From Massospora cicadina (lineage: Eukaryota > Entomophthoromycota > Entomophthoromycetes > Entomophthorales > Entomophthoraceae): a stretch of 64,000 bases of DNA. Position numbers and translations under genes: made by a program. This document shows positions 33,120-46,153 of the stretch, one piece after another. The notes under the pieces were generated by a model. The model was not told the DNA's origin. It saw only the letters and a list, made by a program, of their open reading frames with translations, and made no database searches. The stretch spans positions 62,001 through 126,000 of the forward strand of contig JAKSZP010014460.1 of NCBI GenBank assembly GCA_022478985.1. Reading direction: 5' to 3'. Position 1 is the stretch's first letter, and every line of letters begins with the position of its first letter.

Positions 33120-36100
33120 AATTATTACATAAAATCCTAAATCTGGGTCATAAATTTCTTTTGACATATCTGATGTCAGATCAATTAAATTAATCGTCAG
33201 AAGGATATAGATAACATGACAAGGGTAAATGTGAGATCTATAGGGTAATTGGATTAATAAGGCTAGTTACAATACCTATGGTTAGTTAAACACAAATCCA
33301 ACAATATGTAAAGGCCTAACTTTGTTCATAGTATAAAGCCTAATAATATAGTAATTTGATTGATCATTTTATTTTCTTTGTTACATATTTGCACTAATGA
33401 GGTTTATCCTTGCATATTACTAGAAATTGGGAAATGGGATCAAGATCATATAGATTAAAGATTAACTTAGAAACTTTTTTACAATGTTTTTTAATCAAAA
33501 CTATCAGGATATAGCTTAAAATGAGACTTGTTTATTATAAAAATATGGATTGTATATATAATATTTATTGTAGCTCCTCTGATATTATATTTAGTATAAA
33601 ATCTTAAACCTTGCTCTTAAAAGGCTAATATTAGCTTAAACATATGAAAGGCAAAATAGGTATATAAGAATTATTTTTTTACCCATCAAGCCATCTCAAC
33701 CTTATTAATAAAGATTACATAATATATATATATATATATCAAATCAGTTGAATAAAAAAGATGTTATAAAATTTTTTAAACTACTTTCAATTCTACCAAA
33801 TTAAAATATAGTAGATGCACCAACATAGAAGAGGGTGAAGAAGAATGACGATGGCACCATTTATATACCCTGCACATCCACTATATAAATATCATGCAGA
33901 TAAGAATTTAAAGCAAAGATGTATACTCTTGCATTAGCATGCAAGAGCTAAGTATTACTGATTTCATAAAACAAGCAAAAACTTCAACTAGCTTTAGTAA
34001 AACTAAATTTATTTTGATAATACAACAAAATAGCTAAGATAGATGCTCAGGAAAGTATGACAAAATTTTGGTAGGACTTATTTTTTAAGATTAATACCTT
34101 GATATTGCAGCTGCACATATTCATGATTTTTCATTTAAAATTAATAATATTATGTAATGTTTTGGCTTTATATATAGAAAAATTTAGTCTGAGGAAAAAC
34201 TCTTAAAAGCTTGTGCTAGTTTATAAGTAAATATCAATACTACCTGTTCTTTGGTATACTATTACCATTTAAGGTTTATATATAGTATCAGACAATTGTA
34301 TTAAATTATTTTAGCTTTAAATATTGGTAGATGGCCTACATTGAGTTAAAAAACAAATAATTGTATCCATCAAATTATTTTTTGACCACTGTTAGGAAAT
34401 CCAATGATCAGTTAGGTTGGATATATAGAAGTTAAAAAATAATCTTCAAACAGGAATCCCGCTAACTAATGAATCTATTGATCAAACCCATATTAGAAAT
34501 GGTACAATGACACATTAAGGCTATGAAGATCCTATATAAATACAAAGGATTTAGTAACATCCTAAACTAAGGACAAGGCTCTATTGATAATTGGGAAAGA
34601 TCTTGCTCACAAAGGGCACGCCATTAAAAATAAAAAGCATTTCACAGCGTGGCTAAAAACCTATCTTTTTAATTACCAAAATTATGCTCTATATCTAATA
34701 TTGAAATTGGTTTATTCTTTCCAAAGGACTTAATATTCCTTTGTAAGCATAGTTTACTAAGAAAGTTTCTACAAACTACCAAGGATGAAAGATTTTAGCT
34801 TTTGAAGGATTATCTATCAAACTTTATTCTCTGGAAAATCCAAAAAATTAGTGCTTTCTTTCAGGTGCTTCTGAGGTTACCCAATGAAACGTGTTTTCAT
34901 GAATATATAATTTCAGCAATAACTCACTTCATATTTTTAGACATTAGTGAAAGCTCATGAATGTACCTAAATAGTCATGAACTTATTTATAGTATGAGTG
35001 ATTTACAAACTTATAGCATTGATGACTTTTAACATTAAGGATCTATATGATCAACATACTAAATTAACCACCTAAAGTAGCCAAACTTTTTAGAAGCTCT
35101 AATTTAATACTACAGTTTGAAAGATGAACCAATTGAGCCATTTATCCAGAGTTATTTATAACCTTATGCATATATACAGCATCCACTCTCTCAACTTTTG
35201 AAGTGAGATCACCTGAACATAGTTTTATCTAAACCTTGTTGTACATCCTACCAGTTATTATCAGATTTATTTCTTGGATTTTAACCGTGTGGAAACCCAA
35301 AGACAATGTGACCTTACCCAGCAGCTTCATTCACCCCTCATTGAGTTGTATGAGAGTGCCACCAGTTTTAGCTAAAAAAATAACCAGAAAGCTATTCTTG
35401 ACAATTGAAGAGTTTTGAATAACATAAAAACCAAATTATGAAAAAGACAATGGAGTTGGTAGATTTGCAAAATGAAGGGTTCCCATTAAATTGTAAATGC
35501 CTCAACTTCCACCCACACTTTATTGGAACAAGTTGTAAATGAGTTGATTTCCCAATTGTTAGAACAACAAGGGTTCTATAATTCTCATATAACAGGAATT
35601 ATTAATTAGATCAACCAATTAAAAGAATGAGAAAATCTACCCTCAGTACAAGAACTTTACACTTAAGAAGGGCTACATGGTTCTAAGGGCTCTATAGGAC
35701 ACACATGGTCAAGAGGATCTCACAGATTACCTGAATCTCCTAGGCCCTAGGCCCTCCTATTACTCCCTCACATATTTAAGCCTCCCAACAGATATGGTAA
35801 CAAATTCTAGTTAGCAGGACATAAAGGATCTAGAATAACAGATGCGGGCTGTGGCTTTTGAATGTTGGATGAATAATGAAAAAACTATCCAGACCTCAAT
35901 TTTTTATATAAATGCTTTATATAGAAATTTTTAATGTCCATAAATTATACAGCAATTGTGCACTCGCCAGAAATCTAATTACTCCATAACAAATGTCAAT
36001 ATTAGTTATTTTAAATTTTAACTACAGTCTTTTGAATGCCAATAGGAAGAAATGAAATGAAAAAGGATTATTAAGTAAAGAGAACTTTCAAATATACTAA

Positions 36101-37919
36101 GCTGTCGCTGCCAAGGCATACATATGCCATGTCAACAGTAAAGTAAAGGCCTTCAGGAGAATCTCAACTTTTTTATATAAATATGGTCATACTAGAGTGC
36201 AAGTTCATATATCTGAATTTTAGCCATAGTAAAGTAAAATGACCTACTACTCTGTATGTCCATGAGCTTTCTACTCCAAGTGTTAAAAATACATTTAAAG
36301 AATTATACTTTAAAAAAAGAGGTATCCAAACCTTCATATATATATAATAAGATATGAAACAGCCCACGGACAGACAGAAGGTCCAACACATTCAAACTTG
36401 TTTTGCTAGCATTGCATGAGAAATAAAGATGTCCCATTTCTAGAAAAGCACTAGTTACCAATTGTATATGGCACTAACAAAATAGTTTTGAAGAAATCTG
36501 ATTTTACCTAATTGGAAGAAAGCCTTTATGGGTATACAACTTAAGAAAGTGGAATCAGCTCAGGTTTTATAACTGTTTCTGTTATGAGTCCCAGGCCATT
36601 TCATCCTGAAATTAGGTTACCCTAGACAATGCAATAGTGGCTGTGGTATCCACCTTCTCAAGTGGTTAAAACCTTTTTCTTGTACTTTATGGAAGTGTAG
36701 CAGAATTTTACCTTAATTCTTGTTATCTTTTTTTAGCACTAGGTGGTCCAATCTTAATTATTGTTATCACATTAGTCATTTTTTGATCATGTTATTCTGC
36801 AGAACATTGGGCATACTTAATAGAAGCCCTCTCACTCAAGTTTATGAATTAAGTAGGGCACAAAGGCTAATAATAAAAGGATTTTTAGACATGCTTTGAG
36901 CTCTGTAATCATCAGGAGGACTAAAGTTAAAAGAAGTACTTTGATGAGTTGAAATAATGTCATCCTAGGGCAAAAGACTCCCTACGCTGACAATTATCAT
37001 GTGCCTCAACACCAAACAAAAAATTATTTTAAGCGTTGATATTTCACAGTATCTGAGCTGATGATATTGGTAACTTAAGTACCTAGTTGGAAATAAAGTC
37101 TTAGATTCATATTATTTCTTGAAATTTTTAGAAAACCATACTTCTGGTGAATAATCTATTCCAAGTTTAAAATTTATGTTTTTCTATTTCAGCTCAGATG
37201 TCACAAAAAATAGAAGCAATTTCACATAAGGTAAAGGTTCTAAATATATTTGCATTGATTCGCCATTCAACCTAGTTTCTTCTTGCAATATGAAATAAAT
37301 TAAAATTACCTCTGACTTATATACATACCCTAGATATTAAAAATTTTGGGCTCTCCTACACCATGCCCCTCAAAGCTTACTTTTCTCTACTATTTCACTT
37401 TGGAACTCTCATGGTGTCCACTATGTTACTGTACTATATTATGACACCTATGGCTTCCTCATAGGCACTCTGTTCCTAGTTAAATTGTTTGCAAAATAAG
37501 TCTTAATTATCAATTTTTCTCCACAATGGGTTATCATGTCTCCATTATATTTCATATCCTGCCAAAAAAGAAAGGAAAAAAGAAACCATAAACTTGTTTG
37601 TTGAAGTATTTGAAGTCCTACAAATGATTTGGTTAAAGGGAATATGGCCAAAAACTACCTTACCACCACCAATGGTATATGATGTTAAAGAAATGCCCTT
37701 TTATCCCATGTATAAGTTTGACATTCCCAAAATCTCAGATCCTAGTGGAGAATGGAACCAAAGTTACTAGACCCACCACTCATCTACTGGTGATAGCTGA
37801 GGGATGTTAAGTCATCAATTATAAAAGTGTCAACTTGTCCTGAAATGTTTGAGCCAGCATATCAAGGGCCCATTATAGTCATTGTTGTTAACTTAAATGA
37901 AAAGCCAAAGTTTTTAAGA
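33120..37919. other. AT-rich region without supported genes
   Basis: Stops are frequent in all frames. An AT microsatellite lies at 33722-33739. Weakly coding-like patches at 34600-34700 and 35230-35420 are not recognisable. One segment (34770-34960) is repeated at 40430-40620. Confidence 0.6.
34770..34960 (+). repeat. Dispersed repeat, copy 1
   Basis: Aligns by eye with 40430-40620. Shared landmarks in order are TTAGC(T/C)TTTGAAG, a gap, TC(T/C)(G/A)GAAA, GTG(C/A)T, TTCTGAGG(T/C)TACC and (A)TGAAAC. Low coding potential and no terminal structures seen. Probably a decayed transposon segment. Confidence 0.45.
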
Positions 37920-37934
37920 AGAAACTGTCCATGG

Positions 37935-39803
37935 TTTTTTTCATTTTGATCAGTAATTATATTTGAATTCAAAATTAAAAATGTTTTAACTTTCAACTTT
38001 TTTTTTCCAGCATCAAGCCCAACATATGTCAACTAGTTTGACGCCTGTTTCCCCCACATGGGGCAGCGGTATATCACCTCCTGGAGTTTATTGGCCACTG
38101 CCAAAAAGCCACAAGGCTGGCCCAGCTAGCTCTACAAATAGTTCTGGTCACCATGTCCCGCCTCGTGACCTAGCCCACCACCTTGCATGCTCCCTGGTGG
38201 TGCTCACTAACCCCTGATGCTCCCTCAGAGCAATCTGGGTTTAGCCTTCAGTCAAGTATGGGAACCTCCTCTCCTACGCAAGCGTAGCTACTTTTGATAT
38301 GGCCACAGCAGTTAGCAAACCTGCTGGCTTTATATGTTTTCGCCCCTTTGAGGAGTACTTTGATCTTGGCTTCTTGTGTGAAGCCCACACTATGGCAGCA
38401 GCACAACTGCCTTTAATTTATGAAAATACACTAATACCAATGATCAGAACTCACTTACTGGATGAGTCCACACTGGGGTCCAGTTTTCCATCTTGAAACC
38501 CACCTCTCCCCTGAATGCTTCCACCATGAGCTCATGAAAGGCTTGACTGTATACAGTGCTGACCCTGTACTACAGTTTGTGGTGCCAAATTGGCGCCAAT
38601 TGATTCTCTGGGACTTGAGCACTTGTAACTATCCACTTTTGTCATGACACCCCTTTTTGTCACCTCGCAATACCCCCCACGCTGTAATCAGATCTGCCTC
38701 TGATCATCTCTTCTGGGAACACATCAAAAACTGCCACGCCACTTGTTCCTTGCGCTTTGCCCTTGATCATTCAAAGCGCAAGTGCCCATTGCATTCTTCT
38801 GAAGCTGCCTCTTCTGTTCCTCCCTCTGGTGTAAGCTTCACTACTTTCACTTATTTTTTTTGCTTGGGATAAAATTCTCCTCCCATCCTCAACTACTGCA
38901 AGTGCTGCTTTCACCGCTCTGACAAACCAAGTGTCAACCGCCTGACCCATTCCAGAGCATATGGCTGCTCATGTGCAGGCGGAATTGCCATGTTATACTG
39001 TGAATGGCCAATCAGCTTCTGCCACATACTAATTCATGTCGCTGGCCCAGACCTGGCTGTGTCAAATCCATTTGACGCCCTTGAATAAATTGATGACAAT
39101 GAAATTACCAAAGGTATTAAACCTGACTTCGCCTGGTCCAAATTTTTACCCAACTCCCCGATTAAACTCCCCACCACCACTTTTGCCCGTGTGCCTTATT
39201 CCCATTTACAAAAGTATTCATCAAAAGGCTGTCAATGCATCCGCTGCACCACCAACTCCCTCCTCTGCAAAGCCCTCCATACTGTGATTGAGCCACTTTG
39301 TGAGGACTTTTCTTTACCTAATTTCCATATATATTTCCTAATAGTGCCAAATTCAATATTGAAGAGCTAGCTTATGCAGCTGGCCATGCGTGAATCAATG
39401 CAGCAAGATCTTCAATTTATGATCCCAAATACCCCCAAAACCGCCAGAACTTCAAATTATTTACTTATGTGCCCAATCTTGTAGTCTTTAATAAATTATA
39501 TCTCCCAATACGTTGAAACTATGCATACTGCTGGACTCATAGATGAGAATAACCCTCAACTCTTTCACCTTCTTCCGCACACTGCTAAAGCTCCACCCAT
39601 TATTTGTATGCCTTTGCCTGCCACTCAAAGCTGGTGCCAGATGAAAATCCCCCTGACCCCTCTTCCCCTTCTAGAATGGATTCTTAAGATAATGCCGCGG
39701 CTCCATTCTCGAAATTTTTATCTAACTATCCCCTTTTTTAGCACCTGTATATAAAGATGTGTGGAGGACCCCCTCTTGGGTTGGGCACCACTAGTGCTGA
39801 AAA
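37935..39803 (+). pseudogene. Unassigned, less AT-rich coding-like segment between 15-bp direct repeats
   Basis: AGAAACTGTCCATGG occurs at 37920-37934 and 39804-39818. The enclosed 1.87 kb is much less AT-rich than its flanks and holds plus-strand ORFs only: 38026-38217 (Pro/Ser-rich), 38299-38496, 38462-38647 (contains NWRQLILWDLST), 38657-38872 (with Cys/His: NCHATCSLRFALDHSKRKCP), 39036-39287 (Pro-rich) and 39521-39754. They lie in different frames and look like one broken protein or a Gag-like ORF. A T7 run immediately after the left repeat could be an A-tail on the opposite strand. I do not recognise the family. Confidence 0.45.
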
Positions 39804-39818
39804 AGAAACTGTCCATGG

Positions 39819-40690
39819 CCTATGTGTGGCCCCTACCTAATGAACTGGTTGAGTCCATACTTGGTTGTGGAACTTAATAAGACCTGAGACTGGATGAGGC
39901 ACCCATCAATAAAAAGTAAAAGTCAATTTCAGAATTACACTCACCCCCATACAAAATTAAGATGGCGGATGCTATAGTTAATGAGTATGTTTACATATAT
40001 AAGAAGGTCTTGGGGGTTTTGTAATGATTAGTAGGTGTCAGGAGAGGCAAAGCTCAAATCAGTTTGGACATGAACCATCAGATGATGAGTCATCCTTAAT
40101 CAACGGAATCTACCACCCAATGAATCCACTGTTTGGTCCTTAATTTACAAGGATATAAAGGGTCTTTACAATTCTAAACGCCATTATTATGTACACAGGG
40201 TCTAATTTTTTATACAAACTAAGTAAAAAGCTCACTCAAAGTTTAGGAAAGATTGAGCCAATCAAGAGGCAAAAATCCTGAATGAAGTGTTCCTTAGGAG
40301 GATAAAAATATCCTTTTTTTAAGAAAACTAAGTATGTTCTATCATATCTTGTCTGGTTTAATTATTGCCAAAGTAAACATTTTCCCCAGTGACAAATAAT
40401 CTACTAGGAATCCTGATGATGATAAGATGACTAATAATAGATTAGCCTTTGAAGTAACTGGCCAACAAACTCCAGAAACCCAAAAGTGATGCTTCCTTCA
40501 AAATACCTTCTGAGGCTACCAGGTGAAACCATACCTTAACAATGTCAAACTTCAATGGAAAAGACATCCTCAAGATGAAGGAGAATATATGATTGTGACA
40601 ATCTGAGTCCACTACAATTGTAATGGATGAGTTTGTCCCATTCATTACATTCTGACTCAGATTCAGATTTTCCAAATCCTAGTCAGATCG
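39819..40690. other. AT-rich region, no gene, with dispersed repeat copy 2
   Basis: No supported coding sequence. 40430-40620 is the second copy of the repeat at 34770-34960. The minus ORF across it (40675-40442) has no counterpart in copy 1 and is treated as accidental. Confidence 0.5.
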
Positions 40691-41200
40691 TTTTATAAAC
40701 ATTTTTGGTTTGGTTGTTTTGGATGCTGGGTTGTGCCTTTCATGAGCTGTAGATTAGGCTTGTGCGAGCCTAATCAATAGCTCAGGTGAGGCCCCCAAGG
40801 CGCTGCCTTTATAAGGCATGCCTGCCCATTCCAAAGCTCAGTTTGGAATTTTCACCCTAGCATTCCCTTCCTGGGGAGCATTGTCAGTTGCTCCCCAGCT
40901 GAGCTCTGGTCGGTGGTCCCCTTTTTATGGTTCCCAAATAAAAATAAAGGATGTTTCAGTGTTTGCATACCTCGCATACCTGTGGTCTTTTTGGTGTTCA
41001 GTTTTGAGGAGCTTTTGTGTGGTTGGGTTGGACCAACCATAAGGATGTGCGTAGCCAATATTAGGTGAAAGGTTTGGCGCTGACGGTGCACTAAACCTCT
41101 TTCCTACTTGAATAGGCCGCTTTGATTGTTTGTCAGTGCGCCAAAAAATTTAATTATTAGCGGTCATAAATGGGGTTTTTTTGTCCGTCACAACAATCAA
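40691..41200 (+). promoter_or_regulatory. LTR-like promoter region
   Basis: A less AT-rich block with a perfect hairpin, a TTTATAAGG TATA-like box at about 40809, CCAGCTGAGC, and an AAATAAAAATAAAGG polyadenylation-like stretch about 130 bases later. This spacing is typical of LTR U3-R regions. Gag/protease remnants of a Ty3/gypsy copy follow on the same strand from about 41650. I could not find matching TG...CA ends with a target duplication, or a second copy. Confidence 0.45.
40752..40775. repeat. Perfect 9-bp-stem hairpin
   Basis: GATTAGGCT, loop TGTGCG, AGCCTAATC. It lies about 35 bases upstream of the TATA-like box in the LTR-like region and could be a regulatory or termination structure. 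Confidence 0.8.
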
Positions 41201-41649
41201 CAAGCAATACCTGCTCAGAATATTAGAGATTTGCAATCTAGAGCGCCAATGACATTTAATCTTCTGTCCCCTGATGATGAGACCTATCAAATATAATCAA
41301 AGTAGCTGAGACTGTAGAGGTTTTCATCTTTATGGAACTCTACACATATATATGATCCAATTAAGTTGTTCCACTCAGGCTGCAGAGGAATTAATGCACC
41401 TATACACTACTATTGCCTTTCCAAATACTGTAGTGGGAGTTTCCCAACCGATTATTAACTCCAATTGTTTGTCCATCCTGTTCTCCACCCTCAGTTGCAG
41501 CTTTTAAGATCGCATAATATGGATATCCAGAGAAATACCAGTCCTACCCAACAGCTTTATTATCAACTCCTTTAAATATATAAGACTGCTTCCATTTTGG
41601 TTAGGACAATTGAGAAGCCTTCATAATTATTTGAAAAAAATTAATAAGT

Positions 41650-43930
41650 TACAGAATTAAACATTATGGACTAATAAAAAATTTGGTGGTTACTTTGCAA
41701 CGGGATTACTTTCAGATTGATAATTTCCCATCATACATGGTTGATTGAAACATACTATGACTGGATTATTAGCCCAGTTGAATGAACAACAACAAACTTG
41801 AAAGTCCCAGAGTGAGGAGTTATTATATTGAATTATTAGCTCAATTAAAGAGTCAATTCTCAACCAATCTATGAAGTTCACGCTCAAGAAAGTCCTTTGG
41901 ACCCTCTGGCTCCAAAGGGCCTCAAGGCCCATAAGGACCCAGAGACCCAGAGGCCCACTAAGGACCTCTGAGGAACCTTTTTTAGTACTAGATGGTCCCT
42001 CTGAGGAACCTTAACATTGATCCAACATAAGAAAAAGACCGTCAACAATGGATTTAAAACTTGGAACAAAAAATTGAAGGGGTGGCTTTTAAGAGTTAAA
42101 TGGACATAGAAGAAAAACTATCTTGATGTTGACTTGACCTTAATTGCACTTCATGACGAAATTAAAGTAATCAGCAAATGTGTTCAGACATGATCACTAG
42201 TAAAAAATTCATCCAACTACTTTTTATAGTATGATTAATCAATTCACCTCCTAACTCTAGGATTTGGAGAATCAACAAGAAGATATATCACAAAAACTTA
42301 TTGATAAGGATTAGAAATTATCCAAGATTTTAGCAGGCTGTTAGCTCTAAGGCTGCCACCACTCATTTAAATTACTATGGGTGAAATTCTTCATTTAGAT
42401 TTTAATTACTTTCAAAAAAAATTTAATCAAATTTACATGACCAACCTTCTTGATAATGAACCATCAGTAACTGGAAGACCCTCAACCCTGGCTATAATTG
42501 TCCTCTTTAAGCTTACTAACTCCTTAAAACTTTACTTTAGGGAAAACTATGTCCCTGGTATGGAGAACAATGATACTTATTTTTTTACAAAGGGACCTGG
42601 AGTTAGCCATTGACAGACAAAAAAGTTTAACATATCTGGATCTGCCTTTACCATAGTGTCAAAGAAACTATGATGCTTAATTTGAATAATTTACTTTCTA
42701 GGATCGAGTAAATGTGGTTCTTATCAAGGATTTGTTGCGACTTAACCTTTTTTATTGGAATTAAGCCTTCATGCGCTTACATCAGAAATGGGAGAATACT
42801 ATTCAGACTTTTCTAACTTTTTTTATTATGAAGCCCAGGTCTTAACCTCATGTGGCTGTGTTATCATGGTTTATGTGATAGCAGTTGTGGTACTTGCTTT
42901 CTCTTTTTGGCTGACACCTCATGCTGCACTTCCAAGGATTCAATAAGACTTTCAAAGCAATCCTTGACATCAAAGAGGCTATCATGGAAGTTATTAAACA
43001 ATAGATGCATCATACCTCATCTAATAAAGGTTTGTGACCCCTTATCTATGCCTTTGGATGAAAAATAAAGCCTTGATACAAATTTGACCCCTGCTCTTAT
43101 TGTGGTTTTAAGTCACTAAGTGAGTCAATGATGGAAGAAGAAATCAGATGAGGAGGATAAAGAGGCGCCAGCCTAGGGCGTGAGGATCCTTATGCTAAGC
43201 AATTAATGCCTCAACAACTTAATCAGAATCTTTAAAGCCTAAGTGCTTCATTGTGTCTGCTCTTGGTGGACTTGACATTTCCAACACTATAATAAAAAAA
43301 TTCTCCAATTCATCTTATTCTGCTTTGGGAAAACTCCCTGACGCCCTCATTGGTTTTATTATATCAAATGTTATCTATTAAATACCTAACTTTGGCTCTA
43401 ATGTCACTTGTGTAGAGGTAGTGGTGAATAAGGTGAAGATCTTGGTTATTGTTGACACTGGCTTCCCATTCAACATTATCTCCTCCCACCTTTACAAAGC
43501 ACATTATATTGCTCCCAATATTAATTAAAAAATTAGGATATGGAACTACTGGACCCTCCTGCACTAGATACCTTATAGCTTACATGTTGTTGCCCAACCA
43601 ATCCAGTTCCCTTGTAGTGTCTGCCCTAGCGATTATTTTGAACAACAGTAGCTTTGATCAACTAATAGACCGAAGTTCCTGGTCAAGTTCAACACCAAAA
43701 TTAGTTACAAAGATCTTTATTTCTCCATACTGGGGTATTGCGTTCCACTTATAATTCAGAACCTGCTAGAGAAGAAGGGATGAGAAAATCTCAAAGTTGC
43801 ACATTGAAGCATCCCAAATATTAAGTGGCTGAGATACCAAGTAGTGGATCCAAAACTAAGCTACTTCTATCCACAATTGAAGCCCAAGAAGGAACATTCT
43901 TTTCCTCTGTCAATAAGGTTGACATTTGTT
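41650..43930 (+). pseudogene. Gag and protease remnant of a third Ty3/gypsy copy
   Basis: Heavily decayed. At 41899-41931 the frame reads GPSGSKGPQGP, a short collagen-like run, followed by coiled-coil-like residues near 42060. Gag-like ORFs lie at 42377-42613 and 42755-42946. At about 43090 CSYCGFKSLSE may be the start of a zinc knuckle. The protease is clearer: ILVIVDTGFPFNIISSHLYKA with DTG at 43454-43462 intact, followed after a frameshift by YGTTGPSCTRYLIAYMLLP, which matches the FGTAGLNNTCAIGAYSSLP block of element D. No RT is recognisable before the sequence changes near 43927. Confidence 0.6.
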
Positions 43931-45144
43931 GGGATTTTTGCCCATATTCCTAGCCTACTAGATTACCTGGTATCGCTAGGGGAAAATATTCTAAGGCAAA
44001 GTGAATCAGAAGTCGGTTAGCCCAAGTTTCAGAGGAACTACATTTGGGGATTTTGAGATATTCGCCTGGTTGTATCCATTGGGGATTGATCCGGATGAAT
44101 ACCTAAGATCTCATTGGGCAGAGTTGCTGACAAAATAGGGGCATCTGATAGTGATTAACTATCAGGTGTACCAATTGGGATCGGTCAGTTTTCATCACTG
44201 AATGATTGGGAATGAATAGCAAGTTGCAAGATGAGTGATGCTTCCTGCAACTAGCAAATCAATTGGTTGATGAGTGACCTGCCATAATGGATAATAAGTC
44301 CCATTAACTAAGCAGGACGCTAACCAATTATGGTTGTTTCGCTTATATCAAGAGGAAAACATTAGGGAAACGTTTTCTGACTCTTTTCATTTAAGGTCTT
44401 GAGGATGTCCAATGACAGAATCCTAGCCAGGATGGGGAAGACCATCGCTGCTGAGATGGGGATGGGTGATTGAATAGCAACAGCTGCCATTTCATCGAAG
44501 AGGTGTCAACTGAGGGTTAGACAGCCAAATCCCCCACTATATAATTCCCTAGGATTTACTATATTAAAAAACATTATCTACGAAAACATTAGTATATTAT
44601 CATTTTGGTGTATAGTTAGACTATCAGCTTATATTGTGTTGTTTTATCTCAAGGATATTATTTTAGGAAGGCAATAATTGGAAGACTTTCAGAGAGAAGA
44701 GTAAAGAGCTGAGCGGGGATCTAGAGACAAAGGAATCACAATTAGGGATAGCTGCTGACTGTGTGTTGGGCTGAGAGAGACTGTCACCGGGGTATCTTAA
44801 CAAAGATCAGGTGGACAAGGGTATAGGGAACAAATCCCTATGAGTACAACTTCAAGAGTATTTAATCAGAAATACTGGCCAAGCATTGGGCTGAAGAATA
44901 GTTTAATCTCAACTACAGATAATAGTCTCCATAATATTATCAATTCATAATACATTCTACACAACGCAATGAAGTGCACGAGGAAATTGAACCTGTGCAG
45001 TAAAAAGGTTACTGGGTTGACAGCCAATAATTAACCTAGAGTAAATTTTTACATTTACTAATGCCAACCCTTGACTCACTTCAAATTTTTCTCTCAAACT
45101 TTGTTGCACCAGTCACTTTTGGTCATAAGTGGGATTTTCTAACC
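43931..45144. other. Intervening region without recognised gene
   Basis: Mixed composition, moderately AT-rich, with no ORF of note. A TGTTGGG at 43927 could start an LTR, but no matching end with an ACATT duplication was found. Confidence 0.5.
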
Positions 45145-46080
45145 CTAATCCTGAGATGGTGGCTTAGCGTTGCTTGAAAATGCTTCCAAGTTGGAAGTTA
45201 TCCGTAAATGGAGGCTGTTGTTTGGCATGCAGTTGGAGATGTGGGACAAGACCCACCATATTGAAACACTCAAGATTGACAACTCACAGCTTAGGATGGT
45301 GTTATCCGACAAAAGGCGATTTACCTCAAAACTGAAAGGCAGGTTGAAGCCAGCCACCTCAAAAGGCTAATTTTCTCGGCCAGCAGCAGGACGCAGATTG
45401 AGGAGCTTGAAACCACCTTTTTCAACGAATGATATGAGTACTTTGCCACTGAGGCCTACCGCCAAAGCGTGCCATGCTCAACCTTTGGGGCAACAAATTC
45501 TAATGGCTAGATCCCAGCGTTGCCCCAATCTGTGGCGCCCTCATTGTCTATGGACTTACTGTTGATGATATTGGGGTGGCCTCGTTCCACAGCACTAGCA
45601 TCACTGACCTGGTCTGCATCAAGAATGAGGCTCCATACACCCCCAAACTTAAGTCCTCCATCTACTTTAACCCTCAGGCCACAACTTATTCCCCTAGGAC
45701 AAGGCTTGGGGAGGGCTCTGTTTGGATTCTCCCTGGTTTAGGTGAAAGCATTGTCCAGAGGAAGGTCACTACATTCATATGAGGGATACAACTCCCAAAT
45801 GGCCCAATAAGTTCAATAATGGGGATGGACTCTATGTTATCAGCCGGTATACTAAATTCAGAATTTTACTTGAATTACTACAAATTTGGGAAATTTCTCC
45901 ATCCAAATTTCCTGAGTCATGTGAAGCGGAATTTCCACGGATCTTGCCATGAGGGCGGCGAAATCTGAGTAAGGTTCAAAACATGTGGTCAATCCAGAAG
46001 ACCAGGAAAAGTTTTGAATGGATGGGGCAACAACGATCCTTAAGGCACCATGTCCCCACTCACCCTATAGATATCAACAC
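45145..46080 (+). pseudogene. Unassigned coding-like region with coiled-coil start
   Basis: Plus-strand frames at 45170-45370 read KLEVIRKWRLLFGMQLEMW ... HIETLKIDNSQLRMVLSDKR, a probable coiled coil. After a shift comes TQIEELETTFFNE, then at about 45530-45782 VYGLTVDDIGVASFHSTSI ... LVCIKNEAPYTPKLKSSIYF. Frame changes and an in-frame stop show that it is broken. An AATAAAG lies at about 46092. It sits directly upstream of element E gag and might be its leader ORF or an unrelated gene fragment. I do not recognise the protein. Confidence 0.4.
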
Positions 46081-46153
46081 CTTTTAATTTAATAAAGTAC
46101 TTTTTCAGCAGAATATTTTTTATCTTATTTTATTTAAGTTCTTATTCTATTCC

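Noticed and set aside
17580..33125. Target duplication of element C
   Set aside because: ATATG and AATTA do not match, and shifting the ends by a few bases did not help. Probably mutated beyond recognition.
33722..33739. Telomere or centromere satellite
   Set aside because: Simple AT dinucleotide run. No telomeric unit or long tandem array is present anywhere in the window.
43927..45050. LTR starting at TGTTGGG 43927
   Set aside because: No end with CA followed by the expected ACATT was found within 1.1 kb.
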